NCBI GenBank assembly: GCA_002337045.1
Contig: DDFF01000003.1
Coordinates: 124,001 to 188,000, forward strand
DNA length: 64,000 nt
Direction: 5' to 3'
Source: Bacteroidetes bacterium UBA1935
GTDB lineage: Bacteria; Bacteroidota; Bacteroidia; Chitinophagales; Chitinophagaceae
The notes under the pieces were generated by a model, which saw nothing but the letters and a program-made list of their open reading frames with translations, was not told where the DNA came from and did not search any database. Both the position numbers and the translations under genes were made by a program. Within the stretch, counting starts at the first letter, position 1. Each line of letters begins with the position of its first letter. This document shows, piece by piece, positions 25,426 through 33,173 of the stretch.

Positions 25426-26982
25426 TTAGGAATTTATGTTTGTGTATGGATCGATTTTTTGATGAAAGCCTACTTTCAGGAAGTTCATTCCGGAAACAAA
25501 CTTTTTACCCTGGATAATGATATAAGCCTCGCAGAAATAATCATTGCGTGGCCCGCCTGTTTTAAGCCTGCTGAATTCTTCTTTGCGCACCATAGACTCC
25601 AGCTTGACAGATGTCCCTTTGCTGATACTGAAGTTTTCTCCCATATTGACATTTTTGGAATAATCATTCTGGTACGCTTCACCGATCAATTCGCTGGCAT
25701 AGGTATTGGTATCTACATCGGAATTCGCATGGAAGATTTTTGTCGCTAGCGTGCCGAGGAAACTCTTAACCTTATATACCGATTTTTCACCGCCCATGCT
25801 GGCGAAATAATTCGGCAGGTTTTGGGATAAATACACGGTAGCTATCCGGCTGCTCCGTGCAGTCGCCTGGAAGGTGGTATCTTCTGCCAACAAAAAATGC
25901 TGCGCTTCATCCGCCCAGAGGAATACAGGGCGCGGGTTTTCTGCAATATTTCTTTGCTCCATCGAACGCTGCCAGATATACTTAAAAAGTAATTGCGCAT
26001 CCCTTCCAGCTTTTTGAAAGGTCTTGACGGGCAGGTTGACGATAATGATTTTACCTTTCAGGCAGTCTTCAGGTGTTACCGTTGATGTATATCGTGCAAA
26101 GAGGGAATATATCGGATCACGGAGGAGTCGTTGCAAAAATGACGTAAGGCAGAATTCTATAATCGCCCTGGTCTTTTCGCCTATGTTGAAGAAGCTGTCT
26201 TTAAAAAAATTTACGAGCATTTTGAATTCCCTGTAACCGGATATGGCTTCTTCCAGCACTTCCTCATATTTTTCTTCAGTCAGGGAATGCACGTATCCGT
26301 CAGGCTGGCTTTCACTCCATTCTTTCATGGCCTTTTTTATCCTTTCATTGGTACGCTTGATAGCTTTCTCATACGGCGTTAATTCTATAGCCGGAGTTTC
26401 GGCATTCTCTTTCTGCTCATCATCTTCTTTGTTAGCGGCTGCGGAGCTTTTCTTTGGCACGGTTTGAGCGATGTCAAACAATAATTGAACTGTAACCTTG
26501 TTGTATGCCAAAAGACAAAGCGTTATCAGGTTATTCAGGAACAGATCCATAGAGTCTTGCCAGAAAGCATCATCACTACGGCCCTCGCTTTGTTCATCTG
26601 ATGCGCGTATAACCGTCCGCAATACCTGGTGGATATTGTCAGTGTAAGAAGTGCCGTACTGTGCATTGCTTTCGTATTCAAGGAAATTGAACACGTATTT
26701 CTTTTGTCCCGGTTCAATAACAATAATATCATGGAGGCGGTTGGTCATAGAGGCATACTCAAGCCAAGCCTGTTTTTCATCGGGCTTCACAGTGAGTACC
26801 AGCCCACCAAACCCATGAGCTAAATATTTTAAAGCTAATAGCCTCCCTGATGAAGAGCTTTTTCCTCCACCTATTCCTCCGAAGACTTGCACGCCTTCCA
26901 CTGCATTGCGGATAGTAAAACTGGAATCGGGCGTTTCTCCGACAAATCTTATAAGTTCCGTATCTAAATTCCAAAGTGTCAT
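25426..26982 (-). CDS. type IV coupling protein-like ATPase (TraG/VirD4 type)
   Basis: 518 residues. Walker A is GGIGGGKSSSSG (35-46) and Walker B is PVFLWADEAQHF near residue 352, followed by the TraM-recognition-like segment STVYLSQNLPNYFASMGG-type (here RIATVYLSQNLPNYF). It pumps relaxase-bound DNA to the secretion channel. Unlike most VirD4 proteins it has no N-terminal membrane helices: the Walker A lies only 35 residues from the start. A glutamate/alanine-rich insert (SAAANKEDDEQKENAET) interrupts the middle. Its ATG overlaps the stop of the 58-residue gene upstream (ATGA). The following gene encodes a membrane protein that may act as its anchor. Confidence 0.85.
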   Translation of the reverse strand: MTLWNLDTELIRFVGETPDSSFTIRNAVEGVQVFGGIGGGKSSSSGRLLALKYLAHGFGGLVLTVKPDEKQAWLEYASMTNRLHDIIVIEPGQKKYVFNFLEYESNAQYGTSYTDNIHQVLRTVIRASDEQSEGRSDDAFWQDSMDLFLNNLITLCLLAYNKVTVQLLFDIAQTVPKKSSAAANKEDDEQKENAETPAIELTPYEKAIKRTNERIKKAMKEWSESQPDGYVHSLTEEKYEEVLEEAISGYREFKMLVNFFKDSFFNIGEKTRAIIEFCLTSFLQRLLRDPIYSLFARYTSTVTPEDCLKGKIIIVNLPVKTFQKAGRDAQLLFKYIWQRSMEQRNIAENPRPVFLWADEAQHFLLAEDTTFQATARSSRIATVYLSQNLPNYFASMGGEKSVYKVKSFLGTLATKIFHANSDVDTNTYASELIGEAYQNDYSKNVNMGENFSISKGTSVKLESMVRKEEFSRLKTGGPRNDYFCEAYIIIQGKKFVSGMNFLKVGFHQKIDPYTNINS

Positions 26983-27155
26983 ATGTTACGTTTTTTAGGT
27001 TTTTGGGGTTTTTGAATTGATTTTTCATCAATTACAGGAGGACAGTCATTCCAATAGTAGATAGTGTCATCCTGCGGAGGCTCGAACTGGGCCAGGTACT
27101 CAAATCGGGATTCCCAATATTCCCTGGCTAATTGCTCTTTTTCTTCCTGTGTCAT
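26979..27155 (-). CDS. small acidic protein upstream of the coupling ATPase (58 aa)
   Basis: ATG at 27155 opens 58 codons: MTQEEKEQLAREYWESRF, a middle PPQDDTIYYWNDCPP, and a basic tail QKPQKPKKRNI. Its stop overlaps the coupling-ATPase start (ATGA), which strongly supports translation. It is helical at the N-terminus with a lysine/proline tail. No family is recognised. It is the first gene of the leftward operon. Confidence 0.65.
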   Translation of the reverse strand: MTQEEKEQLAREYWESRFEYLAQFEPPQDDTIYYWNDCPPVIDEKSIQKPQKPKKRNI

Positions 27156-27171
27156 GGCGAAGTGGTTTAAA

Positions 27172-27208
27172 GTTTTTGGCAGGCGGCATTGAACCGCCTG
27201 CCAAAAAC
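27172..27208. terminator. bidirectional hairpin terminator
   Basis: Perfect 15-bp stem GTTTTTGGCAGGCGG / CCGCCTGCCAAAAAC around a seven-base loop. It lies just downstream of the 61-residue gene and upstream of the coupling-ATPase operon, separating the two transcripts. Confidence 0.85.
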
Positions 27209-27213
27209 CAACA

Positions 27214-27399
27214 TCAAAACTTCTTACTGTTTTTAATGTCTTTGATGTTGTTGTAGGTCGTTCCGTTTACGAAAATGGAATTGTCATTGATTCGGACAGT
27301 TTTGATTCCATTCGTATATCTGCTTTTGTCCTGGCTATCCTGTGTATAGCCTTCTTTGATAGCCCTTTTGGCGGCTTCACCTTTTTCATTTTGATACAT
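27214..27399 (-). CDS. small hypothetical protein (61 aa)
   Basis: 61 residues: MYQNEKGEAAKRAIKEGY, then a short beta-like segment TVRINDNSIFVNGTTYN. Soluble, with no signal peptide. It is isolated between a hairpin terminator and a divergent rightward gene, so it has its own promoter in the 120-base gap. No family recognised. Confidence 0.5.
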   Translation of the reverse strand: MYQNEKGEAAKRAIKEGYTQDSQDKSRYTNGIKTVRINDNSIFVNGTTYNNIKDIKNSKKF

Positions 27400-27519
27400 A
27401 CTATTATATTTTTTTATAGAAATGACTGTTGTTTATTACGATTATGATTTACATACACCCTTAGCCGTTGTATTAAAGAACTTGAAATCGCAGCTTGGCG
27501 ATCTGGCAAGGGGGAAATA

Positions 27520-27855
27520 ATGTCTTCGATAGAAATCTTTAAAGAAAACAGTGGTATTTTTGATGGCGAAGCAAATAGGATAGATCAGCACGCGTTTGAT
27601 TTGTTCGCGGAAAAACACGGTAAAGAAGCTGCTTCCGGATATTTTAAAGCAATGACGGAATTTACCGAAGTACTTAATAAAATACTTTACGTAAAGAAAT
27701 TTGATACAGAGGGCTTCAGGGAGACTAAATCTATAGTTCTTGGAAAAGTTTCTAACCTTCATAATGCTTTGTTTAATTTTTCCGAAGGATATGGCGTTGA
27801 TTTAAAACATTTAAACAAGCCGGAAGATCCACGTACTATTTGCAAAGGTTTTTGA
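27520..27855 (+). CDS. hypothetical helical protein
   Basis: 111 residues, soluble and mostly helical (FDGEANRIDQHAFDLFAEKH; FKAMTEFTEVLNKILYV). The ATG is preceded by AAGGGGGAAATA, an unusually good ribosome site for this window. It is transcribed away from the mobilization operon. No domain recognised; a role in regulation or maintenance of the element is possible but unsupported. Confidence 0.6.
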   Translation: MSSIEIFKENSGIFDGEANRIDQHAFDLFAEKHGKEAASGYFKAMTEFTEVLNKILYVKKFDTEGFRETKSIVLGKVSNLHNALFNFSEGYGVDLKHLNKPEDPRTICKGF

Positions 27856-27938
27856 TTCCTGTAAGCATTATTACATTCTGGAATTCCAATGATCCCGGTG
27901 GGAGATTTTCGGAATTTTCGGAATTTTTGTAGCTTCCG

Positions 27939-27954
27939 TTACAAACTGTTGTAA
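27939..27954. promoter_or_regulatory. short inverted repeat over a start codon
   Basis: TTACAA-ACTG-TTGTAA ends on the first base of the ATG at 27954, with a tandem TTTCGGAA repeat about 15-30 bases upstream. The position suggests an operator for the downstream gene; too short to be sure. Confidence 0.35.
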
Positions 27955-28991
27955 TGGCTAAAATCAAATTGCCCACTGAAGTGTATGATAAGCTGTATCA
28001 TATGCTGGTACTGAAGATTAAGACGAAATTGGGTGGCGCTGCTCTAACAGCAACCGATACTCAGTTGTGGGAATCATTTGAGAAAAGCAAGTACTATAGG
28101 GACTTATTCAAAAGCAAAAAATTAAAGCCTAACCATTTTTTCAGAAAGTTAGAACAACGCGGAAATCCGAAACATCTGATGTCATTTGACGGAGATTTAT
28201 TCTGCGATGCTTTGCAATTTTTAGGCTATAAAATCCCAGCTAAAAAGAATGATTTGGACTATACATACACTGAAAGACTCAACGAGTGGGGAACAGAATT
28301 TCTTAAAAAATATTTTCGCCAACAACATGAGTATATCGATATCGTAGTCAATTTTAGCTGGAGAACTAAAGACAATACTCCAGGTGGCAATGTAGATTAT
28401 TCGGTTGGGAGGTATCTCAACTTGGACAAAAAAGTATACCTATCGGAATACCGGCAAGGTCTATTGTTAGACCGTGCTGTTTTGCGTATAAAAGCTATTG
28501 GTAACGGTGAAATCAACGGAACAGTGGAAGTGGTATATCAAAATCCGAATTTAGGTTATAAGAAAGATGTTACTACATTCCATATCGATGGATGGTTTAA
28601 TTATAACGAAGTACTTACTCTTAGATTTAAAAATGCGGATCAACTAAAAGAACATGCCGGGGTTTATTTGCTTAAACTGGATACTGAAGGCCATCAATTA
28701 ACAGGCACCTATGTAGCACACTATGAACAGATGCCACCTGTTAGAGAAAGTAGGGTCGGAACCATAATGTTCACGCTATGTGAAGGCGAAACCGAGGAGG
28801 CAATTAACGCTAAAGCGCAGGCATTTATTAATGAATGGAAAGGCAAGGCCGCCCCTAATAATGCAGAGGAAATTATTAATGACTGGGAACGTAAATTCAA
28901 ATCATCACAATTACTTAGTGAGATGATGACGGCATGGCTAAGGGATGGTAAATACGAACAGCAAATAAATAAGATGATCGCTATAATGTAG
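27954..28991 (+). CDS. hypothetical protein, 345 aa
   Basis: 345 residues, soluble. The N-terminal 110 residues look like a helical domain of the type found ahead of effector regions (LWESFEKSKYYRDLFKSKKLKPNHFFRKLEQ; FCDALQFLGYKIP). The remainder is beta-rich with repeated short strands (YRQGLLLDRAVLRIKAIG; NGTVEVVYQNPN; LKLDTEGHQLTGTYVAHYE). The C-terminus is helical. I recognise no catalytic motif. It has no good Shine-Dalgarno sequence and starts inside a small inverted repeat. It may belong with the preceding 111-residue gene, 98 bases upstream. Confidence 0.6.
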   Translation: MAKIKLPTEVYDKLYHMLVLKIKTKLGGAALTATDTQLWESFEKSKYYRDLFKSKKLKPNHFFRKLEQRGNPKHLMSFDGDLFCDALQFLGYKIPAKKNDLDYTYTERLNEWGTEFLKKYFRQQHEYIDIVVNFSWRTKDNTPGGNVDYSVGRYLNLDKKVYLSEYRQGLLLDRAVLRIKAIGNGEINGTVEVVYQNPNLGYKKDVTTFHIDGWFNYNEVLTLRFKNADQLKEHAGVYLLKLDTEGHQLTGTYVAHYEQMPPVRESRVGTIMFTLCEGETEEAINAKAQAFINEWKGKAAPNNAEEIINDWERKFKSSQLLSEMMTAWLRDGKYEQQINKMIAIM

Positions 28992-29022
28992 CTATTATCT
29001 TAGACTATGTATCCAGACATAG

Positions 29023-29298
29023 CTATCCTTCCGGTTCATAGTCGTCTTTATCTTTCTCTTTTTCAGGTTCCTTGTTTTGTTCTATATCATTTTTGTTTTG
29101 CAACCATTTGGGTATACGTTCTGATTTTTCAGCAATGTATTGTTCCCTACCATCTTTAAAACCCATACCTCTTTCTGATTGTGACATAGATTTGGCAAGG
29201 TGGTCGGCTAGTTCGCGATACTCCTGCATCAATAAATAAGCTTGGTTATACCCTTCAATATAATCAGGGTGAGGGTCGAGTTCTAAATCTTTTTCCAT
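29023..29298 (-). CDS. small hypothetical protein (91 aa)
   Basis: 91 residues, very acidic and lysine-rich at the C-terminus (NKEPEKEKDKDDYEPEG), helical before that (IEGYNQAYLLMQEYRELADH). It starts two bases after the stop of the excisionase-like gene, so the two form an operon near an element end. No known domain. Confidence 0.6.
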   Translation of the reverse strand: MEKDLELDPHPDYIEGYNQAYLLMQEYRELADHLAKSMSQSERGMGFKDGREQYIAEKSERIPKWLQNKNDIEQNKEPEKEKDKDDYEPEG

Positions 29299-29300
29299 GA

Positions 29301-29570
29301 TTAAAAGGTGTTTTGTGCGTTCTTTTCTAGGTAAGTGATAATTGAATCCCTGTCATACAGAATCACTTTTTTCTGTGGTTGGCTGAAGCGTATTTTGCCC
29401 GTATCTCTTAATGCCTGAAGACTGGTTTTACTTTTCAGGTTAAGTAATTGCATAGCCTCCGAAGGAGGTATCCACTTTTTATATTCTTGGCCGTTTGATG
29501 ATTGCAACCTGGCTACTACGATTTCTACGAGTTGAAATAATGCAGGCTCTTCAAGACAAATTACATTCAT
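29301..29570 (-). CDS. excisionase-like helix-turn-helix protein
   Basis: 89 residues from ATG 29570; a TTG at 29594 is less likely. The HTH_17 pattern is IPPSEAMQLLNLKSKTSLQ for the helix-turn-helix, with KVILYDRDSIITYLEKN as wing and last helix. This Bacteroidetes form occurs at the ends of conjugative and mobilizable elements, where it acts with a tyrosine recombinase in excision. It lies about 90 bases from a tRNA T-arm-like repeat, which fits an element end here. Confidence 0.75.
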   Translation of the reverse strand: MNVICLEEPALFQLVEIVVARLQSSNGQEYKKWIPPSEAMQLLNLKSKTSLQALRDTGKIRFSQPQKKVILYDRDSIITYLEKNAQNTF

Positions 29571-29662
29571 GTTTTCAGGATTTAGGTAATGCAAATATAG
29601 AAATATTTACTTCAACAAAATCGAATGAACTGCCATTGCATTCTATCGTTTATTTAATTTTT

Positions 29663-29700
29663 TACTGATTTTATATTGATTCGAGTCCAACAAGGTCACA
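29663..29700 (+). repeat. att-like repeat 1 (tRNA T-arm-like)
   Basis: TACTGATTTTATATTGATTC then GAGTCCAACAAGGTCAC. TTCGAGTCCAAC is what a tRNA T-loop and 3' T-stem look like, but no tRNA body lies upstream. A hairpin terminator follows seven bases later, as it would after a tRNA gene. Confidence 0.5.
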
Positions 29701-29706
29701 AAATAT

Positions 29707-29740
29707 AAAAGCTACTGAGTAGCAGTAGCTTTTGTTTTTT
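29707..29740 (+). terminator. intrinsic terminator after att-like repeat 1
   Basis: Stem GCTACTG / CAGTAGC, extended by AAAA/TTTT, with a five-base loop and a T-rich tail. No gene reads into it from the left, so it is probably left over from a tRNA or other RNA gene. Confidence 0.75.
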
Positions 29741-29765
29741 TTCTATATACTTGTTTTCACAAGCG

Positions 29766-29806
29766 ACTCATTATCAATTATTAAATGGTTCGAGTCCAAA
29801 AAGGTA
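29766..29806 (+). repeat. att-like repeat 2 (tRNA T-arm-like)
   Basis: CTCATTATCAATTATTAAAT followed by GGTTCGAGTCCAAAAAGGTA. It shares ATTATCAATT with repeat 3 and TTCGAGTCCAA with repeat 1. It lies just outside the 3' end of the protease gene. Confidence 0.5.
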
Positions 29807-29896
29807 AACCTCGTGAAATAGGACCAAGCATTTTTTGAGAGCTAAAAAATCCCTGTTGCATTTGATAAAGGGGTTGGTAGTTAAAATTATTGATTG

Positions 29897-31558
29897 TTAA
29901 AATGAGTTGATCATAGTTATTTCAATTTCATAATCTTTTTCGCTATAATTTTTACGAACATAGATCTTTAAGGCATCCAGTCCATTCTCATCAAAGCGTA
30001 TCCTACTTGAATTAGTCAGATTTATAACGGTATGCGGATTATAGTAAGGAGCTTCTTCTTTCAGTTTATTAATGATGCTGTAAAAATTACTTTGGGCAGT
30101 TTCTAAATCTTCAAAAGCTCCAGCAATAAAACGTAGTTCAGCCGTCTTGGTCTGGTAGTTGATTTTTATTTCACTACTGCCTGGATAACCGACATTTATG
30201 AGTGATTCGTAGCTAACATCATTAGTTAAAACTTCGTTGGCATCTTTTTCAGAAGAGAGGCCTATCCCTGTGGTGAAGTTTTGTATACCTGTTTTATAGG
30301 AATGAATAGTAGCTATGGTCTCCACGATATCAGCTACAGAATTTTGATTCCAATCTGAAAATTCAGCGTCTAGAGTCTGTGCTGGTTTTGATGCTGGCAA
30401 AGGTGTTTCGCTAAATACCCAGTAAAATGAAGTTTCATCACCGGGACGTATTAATCGCGGCATATAATCCTTATCGGCAGTCCAGGTAATTTGTCCTTGA
30501 AAGCTTGAAGTTTGATTTACAGCTATATTGCGATTGAATTCCAAAGCGTCTGTTGCAGCAGTTTTGAGCAAATTATCAGCGTCATTCCTTAGTACTATCT
30601 GACTAACTGTTCTTCCGGCAAAGTTTATTTTTTCTGTATTAATATTCATGACATTATAGGAAAAGGACACAAAAGGTGTTGTTGAGTTGGTGTTCCAGTT
30701 GATTTCATCATTATACCTGATCAGCCCTCGCGCAAGGTCATTATTTTCATGAATAATCCTGATGGCTTCATTATGCGCCCAGAAAAAGATGCTGTTAGCC
30801 GAATGGTTACTAGGGTCATAGCCCAAGCCTTTGCCAATCGCATCCGCAATTTCTTTTTTCTGCTCTACCAATTTCTGAAAATCAGCATCCTGGCTAGAGG
30901 CAAATTGTCGTAAAGCCCAGTACTGATTGGCTGTGGCAAGGTACAGACCTTGGCGAAGCGCTGTTAACCGCTGTGTATTGCTGGGGTGAGTGACACTCCC
31001 AATAGCTTTATTATTCATACTTAGTACTGCAGAAAATACTGAATATAAGCTCTCAACACGTTCTGCTGAAATACGATCATAGTTTTCTCCTCTAGCTAAT
31101 ATATTCGATACTTCAGATGTCGTGAATATATAGTTCATGAAAAAACCGGCCAGGATATCGGCATTAGCTTCTAAAAAAACACCTCTTTCTCCAGTCCTGT
31201 TAGATAGTACTTCAGGTCTGAATCCTCCTGCCTGTATACGATGCCCCATTTCATGTCCTAGTACATACTGAACAAATAGGCGTTTGAATAACTTAGATTC
31301 ACCTGATGTGTATTTGTTGATTTGCCTGAGGTTGATAACCAAATTGGCATTGTTAGTAGGATTGTGACTTGGTTCTGTATTGCTGAATTCCACCTTATTC
31401 AATTTTAAATTAAACACTGTGGATGCTTTTTTGAACTTGGAAAATTCTGTTTCAACAAGTTCCTGTAATGAACTTAATTCACTAGAACTTTGCGCAATAG
31501 CTGTTATTGGAGCGCAGTATATACAGCAAGCAAAAGCAAAAAATATTTTATTTTTCAT
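29897..31558 (-). CDS. secreted M48-like metalloprotease
   Basis: 553 residues with a signal peptide (cleavage near ITAIAQ). The zinc site is VLGHEMGHRI (H102, E103, H106), and EANAD at 130-134 gives the third ligand plus the Asp of the M48-like ExxxD helix. A helical region follows. The last 200 residues form an unrecognised domain with QSNFYSIINKLKEEAPY. The protein probably acts in the periplasm or outside the cell. It is the last gene of a three-gene leftward operon, overlapping the upstream gene by 11 bases. The cassette lies between att-like repeats, which suggests a mobile origin. The substrate is unknown. Confidence 0.75.
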   Translation of the reverse strand: MKNKIFFAFACCIYCAPITAIAQSSSELSSLQELVETEFSKFKKASTVFNLKLNKVEFSNTEPSHNPTNNANLVINLRQINKYTSGESKLFKRLFVQYVLGHEMGHRIQAGGFRPEVLSNRTGERGVFLEANADILAGFFMNYIFTTSEVSNILARGENYDRISAERVESLYSVFSAVLSMNNKAIGSVTHPSNTQRLTALRQGLYLATANQYWALRQFASSQDADFQKLVEQKKEIADAIGKGLGYDPSNHSANSIFFWAHNEAIRIIHENNDLARGLIRYNDEINWNTNSTTPFVSFSYNVMNINTEKINFAGRTVSQIVLRNDADNLLKTAATDALEFNRNIAVNQTSSFQGQITWTADKDYMPRLIRPGDETSFYWVFSETPLPASKPAQTLDAEFSDWNQNSVADIVETIATIHSYKTGIQNFTTGIGLSSEKDANEVLTNDVSYESLINVGYPGSSEIKINYQTKTAELRFIAGAFEDLETAQSNFYSIINKLKEEAPYYNPHTVINLTNSSRIRFDENGLDALKIYVRKNYSEKDYEIEITMINSF

Positions 31559-32096
31559 GTCTGATTTTGGTGGATAGCTGTATGGTGAGGCAAGTTACTA
31601 ATGCAATGGAAAAATAAGTAAGCAAAAAACTGTAATAAGGTATAACCAGGTCTTTTCTATCCCAGACTTGTTCCGGTTCGCAAAAACGTGCAAACAATAA
31701 AGCCTCCAATGGATCATTGGACCTTTTCCCCCAATAGTCGAAATGTGCTTGCTCTGTTGATTTTACAGCATGGTGGGATATAATAATACGAACAGTTTCC
31801 CTGTCCCCACATTGTTTGGAATAGCTTGAATAAAGTTGTTCATAGGTAATAATAAGCCCTATCAGCAAAACGATACAGATAATTAAATGTTTTGCAGTAA
31901 TGTGCTTTTTAGATAATCTTTTGGCGAGTATAATGCTAACCAATCCTATAACGAAAGTAAAAACACTGATCCAGTTGACTACTGGCTGCTGATTGGGATT
32001 TAATAACGGTGGCTTAATCAGGAAGGAGCCTATTGTTACTACTATGGCACTTCCCAGGCCCATTATATAATCTATGCGTTGCTGTATCCAGGTCAT
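31548..32096 (-). CDS. four-helix membrane protein
   Basis: 182 residues with four predicted membrane helices: IMGLGSAIVVTIGSFLI, WISVFTFVIGLVSIILA, LIICIVLLIGLIITYEQLY and YYSFLLTYFSIALVTCLTI. A loop of about 60 residues with two cysteines (KQCGDRE; RFCEPEQ) lies between helices three and four, probably on the outside. It overlaps both neighbours (four bases upstream, 11 downstream), so the three genes are tightly coupled. No family recognised. Confidence 0.7.
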   Translation of the reverse strand: MTWIQQRIDYIMGLGSAIVVTIGSFLIKPPLLNPNQQPVVNWISVFTFVIGLVSIILAKRLSKKHITAKHLIICIVLLIGLIITYEQLYSSYSKQCGDRETVRIIISHHAVKSTEQAHFDYWGKRSNDPLEALLFARFCEPEQVWDRKDLVIPYYSFLLTYFSIALVTCLTIQLSTKIRHEK

Positions 32097-32782
32097 AAGC
32101 GTTTAAAATAAATGTCGATATTCTTATCACTGGTATATAGCCTCCTTGGTGATACGTCTGCTATATACTTGCTACTGTCGTCTGTATTTACGAGCCATAT
32201 AGTCATATTACCGGGCAAGCGCATTTGGATATCATAAGGGCTGGAAAGTCCGCTAGAAATCCCGTCTCGCGTTTCTTTTCTGATAATATCAGCATCATTC
32301 TCCCCAGGGTTGCAACTCCAATAAAGCCTATATTTTTTATCGGATATTAAAACCCCGTTTAAGTAAGCGTTGATACGAATTTGACAAACTCTTGTAAAGG
32401 ATATTTCATTTTCTAGATTCAGGTCGGCAATACTATCCTGAAAAGCTATTTTACTTTGTAAGTCAAAATGAATATTCGAGATATTGGCGCCTTTCTTCGT
32501 ATTGGTAGCATTTAATGCATTCTGGAAATAAGAATGTGTATAGATGATATCATCAATGTTGTCATTTTTTTTGAGCATGAGTATGGTCTTATTGATATCA
32601 TCCTTTAACAGCTGTACATCTTGTTGCTGATAATTAGATAATTCTTTTTTGTAGTCTCTTAGCAGATCAATGGTGCTTTGCCTTACGTCTTCTACATTGC
32701 TTGTTTGTGCGTTTCCGTTAAGCCAGAGTAGGCATAAAAGGCCTAGGATAAAGGGTGGACTTACAAATAAATGTTTTGCCAT
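32093..32782 (-). CDS. secreted hypothetical protein, first gene of the protease cassette
   Basis: 229 residues with a signal peptide ending near NGNAQ. The N-terminal mature half is helical and possibly coiled coil (LLRDYKKELSNYQQQDVQLLKDD). The C-terminal half is beta-rich (CQIRINAYLNGVLISDKKYR; QMRLPGNMTIWLVNTD). It contains two cysteines (VCQIR, WSCNP) that could pair. No known domain. It leads the operon with the membrane protein and M48-like protease and could be the substrate or regulator of the protease (inference). Confidence 0.65.
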   Translation of the reverse strand: MAKHLFVSPPFILGLLCLLWLNGNAQTSNVEDVRQSTIDLLRDYKKELSNYQQQDVQLLKDDINKTILMLKKNDNIDDIIYTHSYFQNALNATNTKKGANISNIHFDLQSKIAFQDSIADLNLENEISFTRVCQIRINAYLNGVLISDKKYRLYWSCNPGENDADIIRKETRDGISSGLSSPYDIQMRLPGNMTIWLVNTDDSSKYIADVSPRRLYTSDKNIDIYFKRL

Positions 32783-32990
32783 AAATTTTCACAGTCTATG
32801 GGGCTGACCCAGCCTCTAAGTTTCCATTAAATTAAGATGTTTCTTTAATTTAAAAAATGTGAAAAACACTGTTTTTTAATTAAATAATAAATTGTATAAT
32901 GTAGATAAAGGAATAAAGTTTATTCTTGAATGTTTGCCCAAAAAGGGTGTATCTGCTACTTACATCTTTATATACTCAAAGCTTTTAAAT

Positions 32991-33015
32991 CTTTCAATAA
33001 TTGGTTCGAGAAACG
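32991..33015 (+). repeat. att-like repeat 4 (partial)
   Basis: CTTTCAATAATTGGTTCGAG followed by AAACG. It keeps only the TGGTTCGAG block of the other three copies. Confidence 0.35.
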
Positions 33016-33076
33016 TACCGGCAGATTCACTAAACACAAAAGATAAAAGCCAATGATGTTTTCTGTGTTTCTAATT

Positions 33077-33117
33077 TACTGATTATCAATTGTAGTTGGT
33101 CGAGTCTAACCAAGTTG
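33077..33117 (+). repeat. att-like repeat 3 (tRNA T-arm-like)
   Basis: TACTGATTATCAATTGTAGT followed by TGGTCGAGTCTAACCAAGTTG. It shares TACTGATT with repeat 1 and GATTATCAATT with repeat 2. Together with repeat 2 it brackets the protease cassette. Confidence 0.5.
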
Positions 33118-33173
33118 TTTTGGTTTAAAAAATGCATATGCTTTAAGCCAAAATTTGAAACATATTTCGTTCA

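Larger units (their letters stand above)
32783..33173. other. intergenic region with att-like repeats 3 and 4
   Basis: 391 bases with no gene. It holds the promoter of the protease cassette and two att-like repeats. A weak hairpin near 33119-33153 (TTTTGG ... CCAAAA) may terminate the beta-helix gene. Confidence 0.5.

Noticed and set aside
29663..33117. Complete tRNA genes at the TTCGAGTCC sequences
   Set aside because: No D-arm, anticodon arm or matching 5' acceptor strand precedes any copy.
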